Positions 1 through 47,476 of a DNA stretch of 64,000 nt are shown here, one piece after another. The notes below the pieces were generated by a model. It saw nothing but the letters and a program-made list of their open reading frames with translations, ran no database searches and was not told where the DNA came from. Source of the DNA: Meghimatium bilineatum (lineage: Eukaryota; Mollusca; Gastropoda; Stylommatophora; Philomycidae); the NCBI GenBank assembly GCA_034231615.1, contig CM067298.1:52480883-52544882 (forward strand). The letters are read 5' to 3'. Position 1 is the stretch's first letter; each line of letters begins with the position of its first letter. The position numbers and the translations under genes are program-made.

Positions 1-2745
1 TGAAAGAGACACTAGGAAATTATGGAAAATGGTAAAACAACTACGGTAAATGATGAAGGTTACGGGAGAAATACAAGGATTGCACTTTACAAAGATAGAA
101 ACATTTTAATTGGCAAACATGCAACTGACTACTTTGCAGATTCATTTGCAAAAGACAATAACGTCAAAGTTAGCCCAGACAAACAACAGGAGGTTCGAGA
201 GAACCAGCAAAACATTGGACAAGGCGAACCTATACCTTAAGTCATGGAGGCACCAATCACAATGAGAGAACTGGAGCATGCAATATCCAAATTGAAAATG
301 AAAAAGTCCCCTGGAGCTGATGGAGTGTCCAATGAAATGATTAGAAACCTGGGAACTGCAGCAAGAGCAAAGCTACTGTAGATCTTCAATACAAGCTGGA
401 CCACAGGTAATGTTCCATAGGCATGGAGGGAAGCAATAATACCACTCCTCAAAACAGGAAAAGATAGCAACACAGTCTCCAACTACAGGCCCATCAGCCT
501 CACAATCTGTTTATGCAAAACAATGGAATGCATTATCAATCTTAGGATGCAGTGGTACCTTGAAAGTGAAAACCTTTGAGTGAAAACCAAAGTGGAAAAC
601 ACAGCAAGCAGGTTTCAGACAGTGCTACTCTATCGAAGATAGGCAACCCACCTCTCCCAAGAGATTGATAACGCCTTCCCAGATAAGAAACTGGTACTAA
701 CAGCATGGATAGACCTCAGGAAAGCATTTGAAAAGATTTGAAAAGAAGGACTTTTAAATAAATAAATTAATTGCAGGGTTAACTTAAGAATGTACAAATG
801 GGTAAAAGCATACTGCATAATAGAAGAGCCAGGGTACAATTGGATGGTCACAAGAGCAAGAAAGTCTTACTGTGTCATGGAGTCCCCCAGGGAGGAGTCC
901 TGATACCCACACTTTTCTTGTTTTACATCAATGACCTAGCGGCTAGCTGCCGAACTACCACACGGGATAAAAGTGGCAATGTATGATGACGATAATTCTT
1001 ACAACTGACGGGAATTGAACCAGGTCTGTTCTAGCAGCACCGAATCGCTTTAAAACACAAGTAAATAGGTTTTCCGTACTTGACAATCAATATCCTCAAC
1101 TTGAATTTACTTGAATGTATGATGACGACCTGGTGCATGGAAGAACATGTGACAGTGGCCACCTAACACATATAAATAGCTATTAATGCCTTAACCTTAT
1201 AGGCAAATAGATGGTGCGTCAGTTTAAACACAGGTAACTACACTCTTTACCCTCTCACCAAAACAAAAAGCCGGTAATATCAAGATAGATGAAGAGCTTT
1301 TGAAAAAAAGACAAAACAACCCACATACCTCAGAGTCACTTTTGATGATAAGCTGACACAGAAGAAGCACATAAACAAAGCAACAACAAAAACCAGGAGG
1401 AAGTTAGCTATCCTGAGAAAACTAAGTGGAACCATGTGGGGAGCAAGTGGGAATATACTCCGTAAAGTGTACCAGCAAGGCATAAGACCACAACTGGAAT
1501 ATGGTTCAATTGCATGGTGCCCTGCATCAAACACCACATTACAAGAACTAAAGTGAAAAACTAGGCACTAGGGTAATGCTGGGAGCATGGAAATCAACAC
1601 CCACAGTAGAGATGCAGAAAATAGGAAGAATGCAAACATGTGTTGAACGCAGAGACACATAGGTGCTTATACAAACAGAAAAGTTGAAATGTATGCCAAG
1701 TCATCCAATGAAGGAAAGATTCCAAAATCTAGCAATGGGGCGACTGAAAAAAAGCAGCTTTATCCACCGAGCTAAACATCTCTGTAGACAGCCCCTTAAG
1801 GTCTGTACCAGAATAAACCCCTTTGAGTAAAAGGCATGAAATGCCAGTACACATTCAGACCCATGTGAAAGTAATACTAAGCGAGGACAAACAGAACAGT
1901 GTGCAGCCAAGGATAGTCACAGTCATCTCCTGGATGAGGAATATCCACAAGACATATGGGTCAGAGTATACTCAGATGGGTCAGCACAGAATGCAGTGGG
2001 GAATGGAGGTGCAGGTGTATATATAGAATATCCACACAAGCCTAGAGATACGATCAGATCACTAACAGGGAAATTCTGCAATAATTATGATGCAGAAATC
2101 CAGGTAATTAGTGTGGCAACTGAAAAACTGCTGAACTCCAACCCTGGCCCACAACCCGTGGTATTCCTGACAGATGCAAGGCCAGTGCTTCAAGCTCTTC
2201 AGTCTGGAAAACTAACAGATTTACAAAAACTACTTAATGATATGTCTTACCAGTATAGGGTAACCATGCATTAGATACCCTCTCACTGTGGAATACCAGG
2301 AAATTAAAAAGCAGATAACTGGCTAAGGAAGGTTCTGGCAAAGACCAACCAGATTTACCAATCACCTACCATTAGAAAAAATATATGATCAAGTCAATAA
2401 GAAAGCCACAAACACCAATACAAGATGACTATCACATTATGAATAGATCAGAACAAGTTGTACTTCTACGCCTCAGAACAGGACACCACAGACTCCGCAG
2501 TCACATGTACACAAAGTTCAAGATTGACAACACGGCCATGTGTACATGTGGATAGGCAGTTCAGAATGCCAAAATATACTGTACTTCAAGAGTGTTCTGA
2601 GCATGAAACGCTGAGGCAGGTATATTGGCCAGAGGAAACAACACTGGAATCAAAGCTCTATGGGACACTGTATGAACTACAAAAGACAGTGAGTTTTATT
2701 CAGGAGACAGAATTACAGATATAGACATGTTTCAAGTGAACGAAA
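1..2745 (+). pseudogene. LINE (I-like, RT plus RNase H) relic
   Basis: Plus-strand frames, broken by many stops, give reverse transcriptase motifs (KMKKSPGADGVSNEMI near 295-345, NYRPISLT near 480, YDDDLVHG across 1,116-1,140) and an RNase H domain (VYSDGSAQNAVGNGGAGVYI near 1,965-2,030, FLTDARPVLQAL near 2,165, PSHCGIPGN near 2,278). RT followed by RNase H is typical of I-group non-LTR elements. The 3' end reads tgaacgaaagaagaagaaa near 2,738-2,756. A 121-bp insertion splits the RT catalytic motif. Confidence 0.8.
993..1113 (-). mobile_element. 121-bp SINE-like insertion in the LINE RT core
   Basis: Flanked by perfect 15-bp direct repeats aatgtatgatgacga (978-992 and 1,114-1,128). Removing the insert and one repeat restores the RT motif MYDDDLVHG. 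On the minus strand it has a pol III B-box-like stretch GGTTCAATTCC, so it is probably a tRNA-derived SINE fragment. Confidence 0.75.
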
Positions 2746-2879
2746 GAAGAAGAAATTTTCTATTTTAAAGGGAAAGTATTGTGTTTTAATTCCCTCAAAT
2801 TCCCCTAGCTCATATACATCTCGAATGTTAAATGTTTTATGTATTATGGTTGTAGCGACTTGCAGAGAATTTAATTTGA

Positions 2880-3180
2880 TGCATATTATGATTCCTGCTC
2901 TAAATGTAATGTGAACTGTAAATGTGACATTACATGTAGGTCTAATTTAAATTGTATTGTAACCTCAGCATTTTATATAATATGAAATACAACTGCAATA
3001 TTTACAGTGATATGAAGTGTGACTGTAATATTTAATGTGATATGAAGTATCACTGCAATATTTCATGTAATATGTACCATGACTGCAATATTTAATGTGA
3101 TAGGAACTTTTGCTGCAACATTTAATGTGATATGAACTGTGACTGCAGCATTTTATGTGATATGATGCCTGTGTGCTGCA
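2880..3180. repeat. ~30-bp degenerate minisatellite
   Basis: Tandem units resembling atttaatgtgatatgaact followed by gtgactgcaat, diverged between copies. The same character resumes after 3,597, so the SINE/LINE block at about 3,185-3,598 probably inserted within the array. Confidence 0.65.
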
Positions 3181-3184
3181 GAAA

Positions 3185-3598
3185 GCAGCAACAGTGTGAC
3201 ATGCCATGTAGGTCATCAGAGGTGACTAAAAAAGTATTGGGAGTGGAGATGGCTGTCATTGCCCATAGATTATCATAGGGATCCAGAAGTCATGCTGAAG
3301 TTGGATGTATCAGACTGAAAGATGCACACCTAGCAGCTAAGCTGCAAGCTATTACACAAGCTATGACATTTAATTTTCTCAGCATGAAACGCTGAGGCAG
3401 ACATATTGGCCAGAGGAAACAACACTGGAATCAAAGCTCTATGGGACACTGTATGAACTACAAAAGACAGTGAGTTTTATTAAGGAGACAGAATTACAGA
3501 TATAGACATGTTTCAAGTGAACGAAAGAAGAATTTAATTTTCTAGACTACATCCTGCAAACCAGCAGGAGTTTGACAACAAACACAAAAGAAAAAGAA
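3185..3598 (+). mobile_element. S1 SINE copy, split by a LINE insertion
   Basis: Degenerate copy of the SINE family called S1 here: gaggtgactaa core near 3,220, then catgctgaagttggatgt, then the 3' tail catcctgcaaaccagcagga and gtttgacaacaaacac near 3,550-3,590. Interrupted at 3,380-3,531. Confidence 0.6.
3380..3531 (+). mobile_element. 5'-truncated LINE 3' end nested in an S1 SINE
   Basis: Nearly identical to the last ~150 bp of the LINE ending near 2,756, and flanked by 12-bp direct repeats atttaattttct at 3,368-3,379 and 3,532-3,543. This shows target-primed insertion and fixes the LINE 3' terminus at an AAGAAG-type tail. Confidence 0.8.
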
Positions 3599-5093
3599 TG
3601 TGATGTGAATTGTGATTGTAAATTGATGTCACTTGTGACTATTATAGCATTTTATTCAACCATCAAGCACAATCTTGTTATCACAAAAATATATAACTGT
3701 ACTAGTAATTCAACTTTAATTGATTTATGTGTAATGTTTTTTATTGTATCTATCAGTGACGTAAAGCAAATTTTTAGAGTGGGGTCTAGAGTTACATTTT
3801 TTAGTAGGTAGATAGGTCTCTCCCCCCCCTTTTCACAACAAACATGTATTTACGGCTCTATATAAAATATTAGCTAGTTTAATAAACATATCGTATATAA
3901 TCTTTTAATGCAGCTACATGCATCTGTTCTTCTTCTCTGTGTAAATGTTCAGCACAGTTACAGACAATTTCTGTTTTCATTCCTCAGAACTAACATGATC
4001 ATAAATTATTTCTAAGCATACAATTGGTCTGCAGCCAGCATCTCAAAGAACAATTCAATTGATATTACAAAATCAAAGGTCCGGTCTTAAGCAGACAATG
4101 AACATTTCCTCTCTGAAGGGATACATACTCTAAATTTTTTGCCGTCAAGAACAGATAACTATAAAAAAACAAACCTGCGATTATCTTTCTGTAATGTTTA
4201 GAGTAAATAACTGTACATCTGCAGGCCAGTAGCTGAGGGAGGGGTTTGGGATTTTCAAACCCCTCCCTTAGCAAATCTGAAAATTACTTTTAGTACTATG
4301 AATCTAACAAAAACGTAGGTTAAAAACTCCTCCCATAGCGATGTTTCACAAAAAATATTTCAAATTTCCTGAGGTACAATACAAGAATCAGTGGACAGGT
4401 TTCTATGGAACAAATAGCTAACATAATTAAATGGAACGAAATTCTGATAACAACGCATATACAGACGCATCCAATATTCGACAAGTTGCATGATGAGAGC
4501 CCCTGACCACTCGACATGTGTGCTGCAGTGGGAGGTGGATGGCCAGTTCATTGTGCGCAAATTGCTAGATCTGTATTCTAAGGTATGACTTTTTTAAGTT
4601 TTCGATATAGTGCAATAGCATATGAAATTAAAAAGTTGGTATGTTGTCACATGATTTGTCCACTGATTCTTGTATTGTAGCTTTCCTGAGACAACTAGGA
4701 AAATTTACACAAGAAATAAAACAAAATTTATTTGTTAAAGTAAAGCCCCCCTCCTCCTTATGGTAATCATTTTAATGACCCTGTCCATCTGTGGGAACTT
4801 GCTTCAGAAATAATTAAAAACACAGCAAGTCAATGTCAACTGGTGGTGTTCATTGCTGATGTAATATCTGTCCTATGAGTTGTTTAATCATGGGAAGGGA
4901 CTTCGAGAATTTTGATATCTATTGACACTAGTCACTGGAATGATTGTGGTGATAATACTGATGATGTGTGTGTCTAGCTATAGCACATTTCGATGCAAAT
5001 ATGTTAAAGGACAAATTAATTGATTTATGATAGCAACAAAGCAGAAAATAAGGTCATGAGATGTTTTTATTCGTAATTGTCTGTACAACTTAC

Positions 5094-39558
<34,465 letters not shown>

Positions 39559-40969
39559 CTTATTCTCAGCAATTGATTATTTCAAAATTGAAGCAATTCA
39601 AGTTGTATTATACATCCTCAAAATTAAGGAAGAATCGCAGCCGTATCAAATTGCATTTCATGCACTAATCATTTTTAAACATAAATTATTTAATTATCAG
39701 CTGTAAATTGTGCAATCGGAGCGACATATCGCTCCAGGAACATTACATAAATGTTTACGAATACATTAAATTGATCTCCATTTGTTGGTTTCTACGCGTA
39801 CGTATACATTGTAAATCAGTCAACATTGAAATTTTGATAAAAACAGTGCGCTTGAGTGCAAATATGCCGACGTATTGTACTAGAAATTGCACGTCTTTTC
39901 TTAGAGAAGGGGCATGTGCAATTTTAAGTTATTGTTGATTAGGAGCCAACATCATGTGACAGTGAGGAGATTATAAAATGATTTACACAATACATATACA
40001 CCCACAGTCATCTTGATACATTAGAATCGGCATATGGGCATGAGTCCATATCGAGAATGCGGTAATTGGGGGTGAAGACGGGCGTGGCCCTTAGAGAACC
40101 CCTGACAAAGAGCTCAAAAAGAGCAGTGAACCAGCATAGAACTGGAACTATCAGCCGTTATACCGAGAGATTTACTGAAGCGGAGATCTAAACACTTATG
40201 CACGTTTCCGGTGTGCGAAGAGGATAATCAAAAGACATAATACTTAAAGCTGATATAAAAGTAAAATATGAGCTGACCCCAGAGTTCAGAAAACATTATT
40301 TCGAGCTCCAAAGGTCTTGAAAAATACTTTTTTGTCCCATATATTCAGAAAAAAAATTTCTGACCGCCAATCCAAGTAGGTTGCCTACTTCTGTCCTAAA
40401 CGTACAAAAACATAAGCAGAAACCACTTCCGATTAGACCAGACCCATCTATAACATTTTCCTTGTCTCTCAAAAGTAACAAACATTAAATAATTGACACC
40501 CGCATAGTGGCCTAAATATCCTTAGAAATGAGCATAGATGCTTGCAACATCAGACCTATTTAATAAAATACAGCAACATTTATCAAGACAACCGAAGCTG
40601 CTGCTGAACATATCGAAACAAACAACTTCGAATGAGAATAATATATATATATATGTTAATGACCAGTAGCTGGAAATGAACAAAACAAAAAATATATAAA
40701 TTATTTTCATTGCGAATTAATTGATCTCTCAAACAACAAACATCCAATACGTCCTGCATGTATCTCCAGCACAGCGTGTGACTAGTATTACGTTCTGCAA
40801 GCATGCTGAACATATGCTACTGAGACGCCAAAATTTGGGTTTTTTAAAATGATTTCAGAGCAACCCCCGTCCCTTTTTCTCTATCATATGATTTCAAATC
40901 TGAATTATGAACGCAAACATGATGAGATTATAAAGCCTCTTTCCATCCCAGCACTGCAAGTTATTTGGT

Positions 40970-41290
40970 ACACTGCATGTGGTTCTTCAAGATGGTAGTA
41001 CGAGACCACAGAGTTCTCGTGTAGTAAACTTTTTCTTGCAACAAGCAGGTGTCAAAAGAATGCATTGGCCTGAAAACAGTCCTGATAGGAGTCCTATAGA
41101 ATATCTTTCGGACTAGCTTCGGAGATGAGTTAAGCAACTTCAGCAATATCCTGCATGCAACTCTGATGAACTGCTTCTACTACTTCAGCATCAGTGACAG
41201 GCAGTGACCACATGTTTCATTCGCATGCTCATCATTTCTATGAGACAGCGTTGCATTGAATGTACCACAAATAATGGAGAACATAAACGG
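40970..41290 (+). pseudogene. Tc1-like transposase C-terminal relic
   Basis: RVVNFFLQQAGVKRMHWPEN, SPDRSPIEYLSD followed by FIRMLIISMRQRCIE matches the end of Tc1-like transposases (DNAxxHxxRxVxxFLxxxxIxxMxWPxxSPDLSPIExLWD...LIxSMxRRC). No terminal inverted repeats were found. Confidence 0.7.
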
Positions 41291-41865
41291 TGCTGACCAT
41301 CTTGACCTTTGGGGTAAACATATTCCTATTCTCTGTATGTACCCAATAATCATATTGTCTATCTATTCTCAACGCGTGCGGTTGTGTCTGTGGATCTCAT
41401 CAATGGCCTACTAGACAAAGCACCCATGCAACAGAATACCGTAATAGATAACATGCCGCTATATTGAAACTCTCTTATTGAAGCTTTGTAGCAAGTAACC
41501 TATACATTTATAGACCCCCCATTGCACTAAGCCGAAAGCTGAAGTATCCTGGGTATGAAAGAAAGCTAAGAAAAACCACCCCACTGCACATAGCAAGTAA
41601 GAGCTAATCGCTCGCAATTCCTGGGGTTCTCAAACAAACAAAACAAACAATCTATTATCATTAATTTTGAAAAAGAGAGCTGTTTTGATTGCTGATCTGT
41701 CATTTTACACACGTTAATGCTAATGTCATTAAATATAGTGTTCATTGTAAAGAATAAGCTTGTCATGTTATATTTTGAGATGCTGTTTTGTTACTTTTTT
41801 GTTCTTTTCTTTTGGCTTAGCGCAAATCCAAAACATAGTTCGTAACTTTTTTGAAGGGTGTATAA

Positions 41866-42134
41866 GTAAAGTAACCCATAGCATTTATTAATGCCGTAGG
41901 GGTGTGAGATGTTAGCGATCTCACATTTCACAGGCTCTGCAAATGAGGGCGGTAGCCATCTCCTCTCCCTCGCAGTCTTTACTTCCCGGATTAATCCTGT
42001 ACCCATTTAAGGCTGGGTCGACCTGGGAGCCGTTGCGATCTGAAAACATTTCCGCCTCAACTGGGGAATGAACCCAGGACCACTCATATGCGAAGCCAGT
42101 GCGCTAACCGCGTTAGCGACGCGGCTCCCTATAA
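41866..42134 (-). mobile_element. tRNA-derived SINE (family S3) with target-site duplication
   Basis: Minus-strand head GGGAGCCGCGTCGCTAACGC, A-box-like GCGGTTAGCGCACTGG and B-box GGTTCATTCC, then a body ending in ATGGGTTACTTTA. Flanked by perfect 13-bp repeats gaagggtgtataa at 41,853-41,865 and 42,135-42,147. Confidence 0.82.
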
Positions 42135-42302
42135 GAAGGGTGTATAATATATACTCATTGTTGGATTAAAGAGGCACGTAAAGCTACTGCTTGTTTCGGA
42201 GTCAGGAATTATACTATTTACCAAGATTTCACTTCCATATCGCGTGGAGCACTTCGGTAGCAGACTAGTTTTGTTTCCATGTCTATATATATATATATAT
42301 AT

Positions 42303-42420
42303 GGGGTACAAGAGGGGAGCAGAGAACAACACTGTGGCCTGCCATGCATGTCATAAGAGGCGACTACGTGGGTTGTGGGTGTTGGGTTGACCACCCCATT
42401 TTGCGGAAAGTCAATTTTAC
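42303..42420 (+). mobile_element. S1 SINE, 5' fragment
   Basis: gaggggagcagagaacaaca then catgcatgtcataagaggcg actac core; the 3' part is lost. Confidence 0.5.
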
Positions 42421-43834
42421 TGTGACCTCCATAATGACATGCTTACGACGGCAGTATCTGCCAGTGAGGCACATATATCTCAGTCATACTGTGAACAAAG
42501 ACTTAACGAAGATTGTTTACCTAGCAGAAATGTCTAACGCTATCATATTTATATATCATTTATATTTGTCACCTAACAGTATCAAGACCTACTATAATAT
42601 GTTATAGTATGTTTTTATAGTATGTTATCTTTTTTATCCTCTACGTTGCCCATAGCCTCCAGAGTTTTAGTGTCAATACTGCTTCGGTCAGAGATTTGAA
42701 CAATGTGCTCCCCAACATTTTTTTCCAATGTTTGTCCTTTGTGCAGTGGGATGCTGTATTCAAAAACTGAATCATAATTCCTACTTTGAATAGGGTCAAT
42801 TGTCGTGGGGGCTTTTGTATGCTCTCGAGACTGAACAGCACTTCCGTCACTCAGTCTCGTGATGGGCGATTATAGCTTTATTACCACTACATCGATTTAC
42901 ATACACAACGCTGCCCTCTAGCATGTGTTACCTTTTCCAGAATCAATGTTTACGCATAGGATCACCATATCTTAGAAGGATCTACCCATATCGGGACATA
43001 GTCATTGGCCGCCCCTCAAATATTTTTGTATTCTTAGCTGATCAAGACATATGCACAGATGCCATATGTTACTGTGTGACGACAGTGATTGGTGTGGTGA
43101 CGTAGAGGTCTTGGAGATATTTCTTGTCTTTTAGCAAGCAATTCTCATTTCATTCAAAAGTTTTCACATCCACATACACGAAGCTAGAAATGAAGGTCAG
43201 AAAGACAGCAAGAGCAGATATCTTTCTGTTTTCAGGGTTCACCACGGAAGGTACTTTTAAGTACTTGGTTATCTGCTAACCATGGGTCCACTGAGAACAA
43301 TGAGATATATTTTGTACCCTGTAGTTGCACATTACTTATGTCAAAGTTTTCATTTTTGGCTAGGCGGTGAGGTGTATGTTGAAAACGTTTAACAATTGTT
43401 AAACTGTTGTTAAACTGTTATCAAAATGACAGAGGTGAGACTTTGACAAAAGTCTACCTTAACAAAACTGCTTTATACATCAAATAAATTGTTTGAATTT
43501 GAAGCATCATTTAAAAATCTGAAACAAAACGTATTTTTTTCGTACGTTTTCTGCTAAAAACAAACTTTAGGGACAGGTTGAAAGGATATAATTCAGCAAG
43601 GGAGGGTGGGTGGTCACTCTGAATTCTTATTCTTGGGGGAGAGTGGTGTCAACAATTGCCAAATAAATATAACGTAATTTATGTGTAGCTATATACACTC
43701 CAACCATACTTTTCTCATAGATACATTGCTATAGTTCTATACCTTTTTCTATTCTTTTTTTTTTACAGTATGTTTTCCAGATTCATACCTTACCTATCTT
43801 AGTAATGTTTCATAATTGTGCTTTTGTGGTCGTT

Positions 43835-44100
43835 AGTGTGCATTCTCAAACTTTCACTGGTTTCACGAAGAACAGAAGCGTGTTGTATTGTAGTTTTATC
43901 GGACATATAGTAGTAGTATCCTTTGCTTTCACAAGAGGCTGCCCCTGGTACTAAATTAGACATTTTCCATTCCACTGGAATGCAATAATAAGTTCAATGG
44001 TTTCTATTTCCCTCATTGATCATAACTCTGGCGTAGGGGTTAAGCAATTCGCTTTTTGTTCAAGAAATAGTGGATTCGAATCTTGCTCACGAAGTCCTGT
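43835..44100. mobile_element. S2 SINE fragment and tRNA-like SINE head
   Basis: 43,835-43,960 has cattctcaaactttcactgg (S2 tail, minus strand). 44,025-44,100 (plus) has A-box-like ggcgtaggggttaagc and B-box-like ggattcgaatcttgc; a similar head lies at 48,500-48,560. Confidence 0.45.
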
Positions 44101-44454
44101 TTATATAGTTCTGTTTTTTAGAGTTACCTGGGGATTATCGCTTGAAGCTACACAGTTACATGATGTGAGTGATACTCTCAGCCTTCACCCTGCTTCTTCG
44201 TTGAGAGAGAGAAGAGAGAGAGACGAAATACACTTGGGATAATCAGAGTACAATGGAGTCAGTCCTCTACGCCTTTGAAGCCCCTCTTTTTTAAGTTTAT
44301 GGTTAAATTTAATAGGTTTTTTAAAACAATATTTGCCGTGGTTGAAGAATTCTGTTTAAGCCATCTTTCTGTAGCCAAGATGTTCCATATTTTGCTTATA
44401 TTAATAGACTTCGCTGGTGTTGTTTATGTATTTATTTGTGCCCACAAGATGTCT

Positions 44455-44736
44455 TCTTCTTCTTCCTCTGCGTTCGTTCTCAAACTCCTGCAGATTAGCA
44501 GGATGTAGTCCGGAGAACGGAATGCGTTGTGCCATGGTTTACAGAATTGCTGCGATATCTGCGCCTTTCGGCCTGACACATGCGACTTCAGCATGGCTTC
44601 GGGACACTGACCCCATATGAGATGGGGCAACCAATTCCATCCCATAACCTCCTTAGTCGCCTTTTACGACATGCGTGGAAGGTAAACAATGCTGCTATTC
44701 TTTGCTCCCCTTTCGGGCTCCGGCACCACACGGGCG
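44455..44736 (-). mobile_element. S1 SINE, well-preserved copy
   Basis: tctgcgttcgttctcaaact, tagtcgccttttacgacatg and ctcccctttcgggctccggc mark a near-full minus-strand copy. A target duplication is not clear (aagat on both sides at most). Confidence 0.75.
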
Positions 44737-44839
44737 TTAAGATTTCAAAATGCTATTACTTGTTATTCTAGCTTTTGTGTTTATAATATATAATAATATA
44801 TTATGTCAGCGACATCTAGAAAATGAGAAGATGCTGAAA

Positions 44840-45110
44840 CCGTCAAATTCGAGACTGTGGTTACTTAATAATATCAGTAGAAAAAAGACAATCTTTTTGT
44901 TTTTGACACATGAGACACAGTGGTCTGGAGAGCAAAGCTACAATGGACAAGATTGAGGGTAACAGAGATCAAGGACGACAGCGGGAGAAAATACTAGATA
45001 ATCACTGCATGACAGAGTCAATAACTATCCTGATAGAACATACTATAAATCGAGAGTTGTGGAGATCCATGATCGCCTATGCCGGCACAGTACCTGATGA
45101 TGATTGTATA
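44840..45110 (+). pseudogene. RTE-like LINE 3' end
   Basis: QGRQREKILDN near 44,975 and RELWRSMIAYAGTVPDDDC near 45,055-45,110 match the 3' coding end seen at 33,912-34,466; here the tail is gatgatgatt instead of (CTAT)n. Confidence 0.65.
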
Positions 45111-46369
45111 ATACTGTTTATGGGTTTTTTTCACTAACGACATTTGTACCATGGTATTGTTCCAGAATAATTTGTATAGTTCTTTAAAAAAACTATATTT
45201 TTTTCTATTCTTCAATCTTATGTGGTTATTTATCCAATATGTCAATATGCCATTGTTGCTCTCATGGTTTCAGTATGGTATTTTCTGGTGATTATGATAG
45301 AATACTGAGGGAACATAAGCTTCTCACACTTTTTCCTTATGCTTTAAAGTGGGCACAAAGTAAGAAGGAGACAACACAGCCGACAGGGAACCCATTAACA
45401 TCCGGAAACTCAGTAAAAAAGCGACAAAGAACCAGCTCAAAACTCCAACATCTCTTTTCAAATTAAAAAAGTCCTTCTTATGATTATATCCTAACCCCCA
45501 ATATTTATTGTCCTTATGAGGACACACAGACCAGACCCATGTCAAACCACCAGTCCTAAACAGGACAACCCAGGTCATTCGGCCACCTGATACGTCCTGA
45601 TATAACCACAGAATACCATTTCAAGGTTGAAAGGGCGTGTCTTTCTTCCGAAAGAAAAATCCCTCAATATACAAACAAAATAAACGTATGCTTTAATATG
45701 GATGCAGTTTACTTTCAGCCCTAAATGTGTGTTTCTCTGGGATTTTTTTCAGTGCGATGTTTTTCAGAGCTTTTACAACTCCCAGATGACTGTTCTAATC
45801 AATATGTTGTAGAGTGTAATGCCACACGAGGAACAGTTATCTAATCGGAAAGGGACTTTGTCGTGACCTTCATGAATTCTCTAAACATGCTACAGATAAG
45901 ATAGCATCCCCTCCCAGCAGTCTATGCATAAGTCTTCAGCAGGCTTCTTCACAGCAGAGATCATGGAGAAGGATGGTTAAAATTAAATTCGACATTTCAA
46001 GTTCCGGCAACACATGACGAGTTTCTTGTGACATAGAGAGACATGTTTGTTCATTATCATTTATTGTATTAATATTTCAAACAAAGCGGACACACAAAAA
46101 ACATTGTAGAGTTCTTATCTTTTACTTCTCAAATAAAATACATTACTGCAAGATTTACAGCACTAGCTAGCATTCACGGCACTGACCGTAGGTCGTGCAG
46201 TTCAGATATGTACTGTTAAGTATTGCTTATTCATACTGACTTTTGAATTTTCATTTTTAAAATCATAAATTAAACTGACAAAGATAATAACCATTACCCA
46301 AAACACTGAATAGTTTGTGTGATATAATCATTTGTCCGTTTGTCTTTATACGGACACAGTCGGATATGT

Positions 46370-46790
46370 CGGGTTATTGGCAAGAAACAGCAAACAACAG
46401 TACATCTCATTTCGTTCAATGGGCTACATCCTATTGGAAATCTAATGTGACTATCCTGGAACAAGAGAGATCTAGCGGGGGTTTTGAGAAGAAATGAAAG
46501 AAAAAGAAGGGTATGAAATTTGTTTTCTTCATGTATTGTAAAAACATAACACAAAGAGGGTGCACCTTGTCTTGTTTTATACATGTCATTGAATACAAGA
46601 AAATCGTGAAGTATTAAACCGGCTCCCACCTAAGACATATATGTCGGGCCATTGCCGCAAATAAAATGGCGACACAACGCATTTCCATTCTCTGGACTGT
46701 ATCCTGCTGGAAATCTAGAATGGATCATGTTCCTCTTACAAGAGAGAACCAGCAGGAGTTTGAGAATGAACGTTAAAGAAGAAGAAACGA
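46370..46790 (+). mobile_element. Two S2 SINE fragments
   Basis: 46,370-46,490 and 46,625-46,790 share the pattern tatgtcgggccattg, acgcatttccattctctgga, ctgtatcctgctggaaatct, and end caggagtttgagaatgaacg plus an aagaagaag tail. Confidence 0.55.
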
Positions 46791-46855
46791 CTAAAGAATA
46801 TGATGTTACAAGAATAGGCCTGTCTACAGAATCAATAATATACACGTAGTCATCA

Positions 46856-47110
46856 TCACCAAGTACTGTCTCCGCAACGAAGGTGGGCTGCAACAGAACT
46901 CCAACATCCCTTGTCTGTAGTTTTGGTGGTACACTTTGCTAGACTGTAATCTGTCCATCTTGTGATGTTACTCTTCCACTTGTATCTCTGCCTACCTCTT
47001 GCTCGCTTCCCTTCGACTTTACTCTCAAGTAAGGTCTTCAACAAGGTCTTTTAATGTGTCCAAAATATTTTATTTGCCTGATCTATATTTCTCTTAATAA
47101 TTCTTTTTTC
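46856..47110 (-). pseudogene. LINE C-terminal fragment
   Basis: Minus-strand LKTLLESKVEGKRARGRQRY, KWKSNITRWTDYSLAKCTT, same block as at 7,640-7,795 and 18,480-18,655. Confidence 0.7.
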
Positions 47111-47403
47111 ATATTAAGTGTTTTTAGAACCTCTTAGTTAGTTTTTTCTCTTTCCGTGATGTTCTCTCTATTATTATGTATATTATACATATAATAAAGT
47201 GCATTTAATTAAAAGAATAAGTTTCTAATGATTAATTAATTTAAAGCAAATAAGTCCCTCTATTGACTCTGATCTTGAAAATATTTATATTGTCCTATAA
47301 TATAATATTTATATTATATTTCATATTGTACTATTACATATCACTATATTTATATTTAATACACTTGTATTTATATGTTTTAATACGTGAGTGAATGTGG
47401 TGT

Positions 47404-47404
<1 letters not shown>

Positions 47405-47473
<69 letters not shown>
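47405..47473. repeat. (TA)n microsatellite
   Basis: About 70 bp of uninterrupted TA. Confidence 0.95.

Positions 47474-47476
<3 letters not shown>

Noticed and set aside
1..5090. Next exon of gene A (GYLGPGG homologue)
   Set aside because: Scanned the minus strand for the motif with a proper acceptor; only LINE, SINE and minisatellite sequence found, so the exon is presumed off-window.
41791..42006. Small open frame repeated at 61,181-61,390 (MGTGLIREVKTA...), which looked like a conserved gene
   Set aside because: Both copies are the body of the S3 SINE with target-site duplications.
42060..42125. Possible tRNA gene
   Set aside because: A and B boxes are present but no cloverleaf acceptor pairing, and it continues into the SINE body.
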